DNA of 64,000 bases. Origin: Acanthochlamys bracteata (Eukaryota; Streptophyta; Magnoliopsida; Pandanales; Velloziaceae). The stretch is taken from positions 12,033,001 to 12,097,000 of the forward strand of contig CM034126.1 of assembly GCA_019914995.1 (NCBI GenBank), read 5' to 3'. Made by a program: the position numbers and the translations under genes. A model generated the notes under the pieces. The model did not search any database and was not told the DNA's origin. It worked only from the letters and a program-made list of their open reading frames with translations. Below, in pieces: positions 59,925-64,000 of the stretch; positions within the stretch are counted from its first letter, which is position 1; the number at the start of each line of letters is the position of its first letter.

Positions 59925-62900
59925 ATGGGGAGAAGTGAGTGAATTCTTTCTATTTATTGGTTTTCGATTGAAATTGGGTGCTTTAATGATAACCCAGATC
60001 TTCCTCAAATTTGATCCCTTTCTCTCTTATTATCAGGAAGACCGAATTATTAGTATAAAGACATAAATTTTTATTAGGTTCTTATGGAAATTGAGTGTTA
60101 GGTCATGTTCGTTCGAGCATGAATTTTGAGAAAATTGATAACTTTCTGGATTAATATTGATTATTATTGGCCTTGAATCGTTCTATTACTGAGCTTAAGA
60201 TGGTTGATTGTTGGTTTAGCTGATCTTCATGTGTCCACTACTTATTGCTCTTCAACTATATGGAAATATCAAATAGGTGTTTGTGACATTGCAAAGACTG
60301 TTGTTTGATGACCTGAGTTACAAGCTTGAGTAGAAACTTCAACTTTTCTAAATGGATAATTCTGAGCAAGATTGTGTAGTATGTGAAATTTTCTTTGAGC
60401 TCATGCCATATTGCTTGCACTTAAGCTCTCCGTTATATCTCTAAACGGAGCTCTATATGCTCCCACCTAGCACATCAGAGCTTAAGTTTTTGCGCATTGC
60501 ATATAACTTGTACTTAATTAGACGTATGTTGAGTAGTCCTTTTGGGACTTAATCTGTCGTTGTGACTTCTAGAGTTGACATACAAAATTGGGTTAATTGT
60601 GGTAATACCCATGCAGAACGCAATCAGAAGAAAGCTGATCAGCATGATAGTAGTGATGATGATTCTATGAGTTCAACCTCCACCGCTTTGTCTGACACGT
60701 CAATTACTCGTACGACTGAGCATGTCACTTCGCTAAAAGATGACCTTGAGAAGTGTCTTGATGCTCTCTATGAAAAGAGGTAATCTTTCCTAACCTGATG
60801 GGATTTTGTTCAGAATTTGATTTGCTTACTTTGTTTTCTTCATTGATGGAAGTAATCGTCAGGACTTTGGATCTGTCAAAGATTCATCTTTTGCCATTTT
60901 TATTGTTCAGATGCCATTGGTTAGTTGTTTCACATTTTTTGTAATGTAAACGGAATTAACGGAGCATCGATTTATCAGTCATACTGATTGGCCATGTTTG
61001 GCCTTTTCACATTTGTGTATATTGTAGTAGAACTCAGTAGATGTTCTAGGTTTCACATTTTTGGTAATGTTGACTGATGTTTGTTTCTTTTGATAGTGAT
61101 GTTATGCATGTTAAGAATTATATGATTACATGATATACTTCATTTTCAATTAGGATATGTGAAGTGAATTTTTGTTTTGTTTATTTTTGTTGAAGGGGCT
61201 CAACAAGAGAAGCAGCTTTGGCAAGACTAGTTGAAGCATTTGAAGCTCACATACTTCATGAATTTGTGCAAAATAAGTATGCTCGACTTACTTCAGAAGT
61301 TCTTTAGTTCTAATCCTCGAGCGTTATGCAATTTTTTCTACCTGCTTAAGAAGTATGGTCGGTTTTGTTCCTTCAATTTAAATAACTCGTTCAAAGCTCC
61401 ATCTTTCTACTCGCTTAAGAAGTATGGTTGGTTTTGTTCCTTCAATTCAAATAACTCATTCAGAGCTAGATCTAGTTAGACGTAGGACTTTTCTTGTGTC
61501 AACAAAGTTCCAAAACATGATGTTGATGTTACATACAAACTTCTCATCATTTTGTCTGTTGCAGATGCATCACTTTGTTACATCAATGTATCAACTCAAT
61601 TAAAAGAGGATCTACCAGGGAAGCTTGCTTGGCTGCTCGTGTCATCGGTACTTTTTTTTCTGTTCTTCTTCTATCCCAGTGCCTTGTTAAAACTTTTCAC
61701 TTTGAGTTACCTTCTATGTTGAAGGATTATTGGCGGTAACTGTTGGTACGGGTGATAACGTACATGAAATACTAGACGAGACCTCAATGAAGCTGTCTCC
61801 ATTCATTCAATTGGGAACTGACTCTGCAAAGTGTACAGCTGTAAGTAAAATAGCCAAGGTTCTTCTTCAAGCATAGATGACTGCTCTTGATCTCCTGAAA
61901 TATTATAATGTTTAGCGTTGTTCAGTTAAACTCATCTAGAGCGATGAGGCTAATATTTTGCATTCTTTCTAGCTAATCGATTGCTTAGCCTTGGCCACCT
62001 TTCTTGGTGCAAATGACCTTGAGGAGACGGACAAAGCGATGAAAGCTTTTTGGGAAGTGATTCAGCCAGTTGCTCGTAGTGATGTGAGTTCCTTTTCTTG
62101 CTAATTTATTATCTTATCACTAAATATTTCAACAAACAAAACAGGCTTTTATATAGTTTCTATTCGTAATTGTGCTCTTTATCTCATTGCTTAACTACTT
62201 TTACAGGCGGGCGGAGTTAAGAAAACTGCACCAGCTCTGGTAGCAGCTGCAGTTTCTGCATGGTCATTTCTGTTGACAACCGTCGTATATGAAAGAATCC
62301 AACACAACAGCTGGCAAGAGTAAGTTGAAACTCCTCGAATCAGAAGTAGCTCATTATGTTTTTGTCTGAAGTCTGTGCATTTTGTTTTATTTAGGTCACT
62401 CCCCTATCTCTCTAATCTCTTACTTAAGGATGACCGTGCTGTCCGTATGGCTTCTGGTGAAGCAATAGCTTTGATCTATGAGTTGGAGAGATCACATGGT
62501 TCTTCTAGATTGGATAACATTAGGGAAAGCTTACATGATGAGTCCCCTAAGCCTCGAGGATTTACATACTTAGAAACACTCAAAGGAAAGATTTTAAGTC
62601 AGGTGAGAGACCTTGCGGCTGAGGCAGGTGGCAGAGGCACCGGCAAGAAAGATCTCAACAGTCAGCGTAATCTCTTTCAAGATATCCTGGAGTACATTGA
62701 GGTATTTCTTCTCTCCTGCAATAACTTGAATGTTCTGAATATTGAATATTTTCTAATAATGTATGCTTCCAGGATAGTGAATCTCCTGAAGTGTCGGTAA
62801 AAATTTCAAGTAAAGGGGCAGTTCTCTCGGTCTCTACATGGACTCGGCTCATACAGGTGTGGTAAAGCTGACGTGTTTAAGTATGTCTTATCTTGATTTA

Positions 62901-63710
62901 TTGTTCTGATGCGCTTACGTATTTTCACAGTTGAACTTCCTGAAACGTTTTCTTGGAAAGGGCTTCCTCAAGCACATGGAGGTTGGTTATGCACTGCCAC
63001 AATTCTCTTGCAATGTGAAATGTGTGCAACTGATACACCCTCTTGATCTAATTACAGGAAAATGAACTCCTTCATGAAATTTTTGACTTTACACCTGGCA
63101 GAAGGGGAAGTTTGTCATCTATGGAGAAGGTTTGCTTAGCAACACTCAGCATGAAGTTCTTTGTCATTTTTTGATTCTCTTGATATGGACTCTTATGTTT
63201 TCTCATCTGGTTTCAACAATGTTGTGGAGGCTGCTGGTTTGTTTATACAAGAATGCTATGGAAATTATTAAGCTATAAAACTTGTAATTCTATTACGACT
63301 TCTATTTTTAAGTATCGCTGTTTTTACTAGCCAGCACTGAGGTGTGCTTTCGATATCTTTGGATGTATTAACTGGATGCACAGGATTATGCAATTATTCT
63401 GACTTTGTTTTTGGTTTTACTCTTACTCAGAGGATGTTCCTTTCTCCAAATTCTGTTACAAACAAGGAAAGGACACAGATGAGGAACAAGAATCGGTCGT
63501 TGGCTCAGGTACTTATAGCTAATTTGTCTGTAATTTCGTTCATGTGTTATTTTAGCCACTATATTGAGCATAATTTTCTACATGCATTTCTCCTCCTTTC
63601 AGTATCACAGGTTCTAATATTTCTCAGAAGTGAGCACAATATCCTCTGGTTTTCATCTTGCGCAGGTACGGAATGAAGGCCACTTCTCTGTTGTTTCAGA
63701 TGATCTCTAG
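59925..63710 (+). CDS. Interferon-related developmental regulator (IFRD) family protein, SAT32-like, 437 aa
   Basis: Thirteen exons: 59925-59934, 60617-60779, 61196-61276, 61565-61647, 61725-61840, 61973-62083, 62207-62319, 62395-62701, 62773-62856, 62931-62981, 63058-63129, 63431-63508 and 63666-63710; all junctions keep frame. The N-terminus MGRKRNQKKADQHDSSDDDS is basic then acidic. The IFRD domain follows as helical (HEAT-like) repeats: LEKCLDALYEKRGSTREAAL, LLHQCINSIKRGSTREACLA, LSNLLLKDDRAVRMASGEAI. The C-terminal IFRD block has LIQLNFLKRFLGKGFLKHM, ENELLHEIFDFTP and RMFLSPNSVTNKERTQMRNK. Arabidopsis SAT32, a salt-tolerance protein of this family, has the same domain order and about the same length. 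Animal IFRD1/2 act as transcriptional co-regulators in the nucleus; the plant role is less known. The first coding exon is only ten bases (ATGGGGAGAA|GTGAGT). Confidence 0.93.
61336..61475. repeat. Tandem duplication, period 69 bp, in intron 3 of the IFRD-like gene
   Basis: GCTTAAGAAGTATGGT followed by GGTTTTGTTCCTTCAATT occurs at 61344 and again at 61413 with a few base changes. Period 69 keeps a frame open, which explains the accidental open stretch here. Confidence 0.9.
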
Positions 63711-64000
63711 GAGCTGAGGCTTGAAGAGCAAAGACCTCTTGTTGATGAGATCTTTCCTCTTGTTTTTGTGGTGAAATAAACTTTTTGTGGGGTTTCATAA
63801 TATTAACCCGATGTCGTTTGTTTTGTGTATTCTGAAGTGCTTATAAGTTAAAGGCCTCTGTTGTCAGATATTCATTCGAGAAGATGTCCTCTTCCAATTA
63901 TAAATGAAGCTTGTCTGCTGGATGTGTTCCCAGAGCTTTGAGAATAATAGTGTTGTATCAGATGTTCTGTCCAAGTACGTCACTGTTGTATCAAATGTAA
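63711..64000 (+). other. 3' untranslated region of the IFRD-like gene
   Basis: Non-coding sequence after TAG at 63708-63710, reaching the window end. Confidence 0.5.

Noticed and set aside
61231-61479. 82-codon plus-strand frame
   Set aside because: Exon 3 and intron 3 of the IFRD-like gene plus a 69-bp tandem duplication; not a separate gene.
1-64000. Prokaryotic features (operons, CRISPR arrays, ribosome binding sites) and plant miRNA precursors
   Set aside because: Spliced plant genes throughout; no regular spacer array. I compared by eye with common miRNA families (156, 160, 164, 166-168, 171, 172, 319, 390, 394, 396) and saw no match, but this was not an exhaustive search.

Overview
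The window is nuclear DNA from a flowering plant, almost certainly a eudicot. The genes have many short exons with GT..AG introns rich in T. Intergenic DNA is very AT-rich and full of small non-autonomous transposable elements. There is a nuclear tRNA-Ile, a telo-box ribosomal-protein promoter, and plant-only genes (D14 strigolactone receptor, D-type cyclin, ARM-repeat protein). I cannot name the species from sequence alone. All exon structures were assembled by hand from splice signals, reading-phase bookkeeping and remembered family motifs; no search was run.

Layout. 1-1816 (-): 5' part of a mitochondrial porin (VDAC) gene, cut by the window edge. 2927-3211 (-): short plant-type protein of unknown function. 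4693-5165: long foldback element inside a TA repeat. 5982-7433 (-): unresolved gene with a good-looking 3' exon. 7690-14285: repeat-rich DNA with a TIR element, a TRIM-type mini-retrotransposon and AT-rich elements. 14604-15801 (+): ARM-repeat protein. 19335-19640 (-): decayed chloroplast rbcL insert. 20231-22792 (-): ribosomal protein L10a. 24218-29482 (-): RlmN/Cfr-type radical-SAM RNA methyltransferase, divergent from 29940-32848 (+), an Arg/Ser-rich protein. 33694-33767 (+): tRNA-Ile(AAU). 34017-34193 (+): possible 31-residue spliced microprotein. 37468-38361 (-): D14 strigolactone receptor, with catalytic triad S97/D218/H247. 44337-45279 (-): broken 3' end of a P2B Ca2+-ATPase. 47084-47483 (+): possible three-exon 78-residue gene. 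49232-50613 (-): D-type cyclin, CYCD5-like. 53559-57813: cluster of TIR elements. 59925-63710 (+): IFRD/SAT32-like protein with a 49-codon upstream ORF.

The genes do not form a pathway; this is ordinary plant gene order, with housekeeping genes (VDAC, L10a, tRNA, RNA methyltransferase) among regulatory ones (D14, cyclin D, IFRD). The most striking non-genic feature is a dispersed family of roughly 180-260 bp AT-rich elements in both orientations. Four copies lie just upstream of four genes (7433, 14604, 22792 and 38361 starts). I did not find a clearly new biological system. The best leads are that promoter-proximal family, two small spliced ORFs, the uORF, and the organelle and Ca2+-pump relics.
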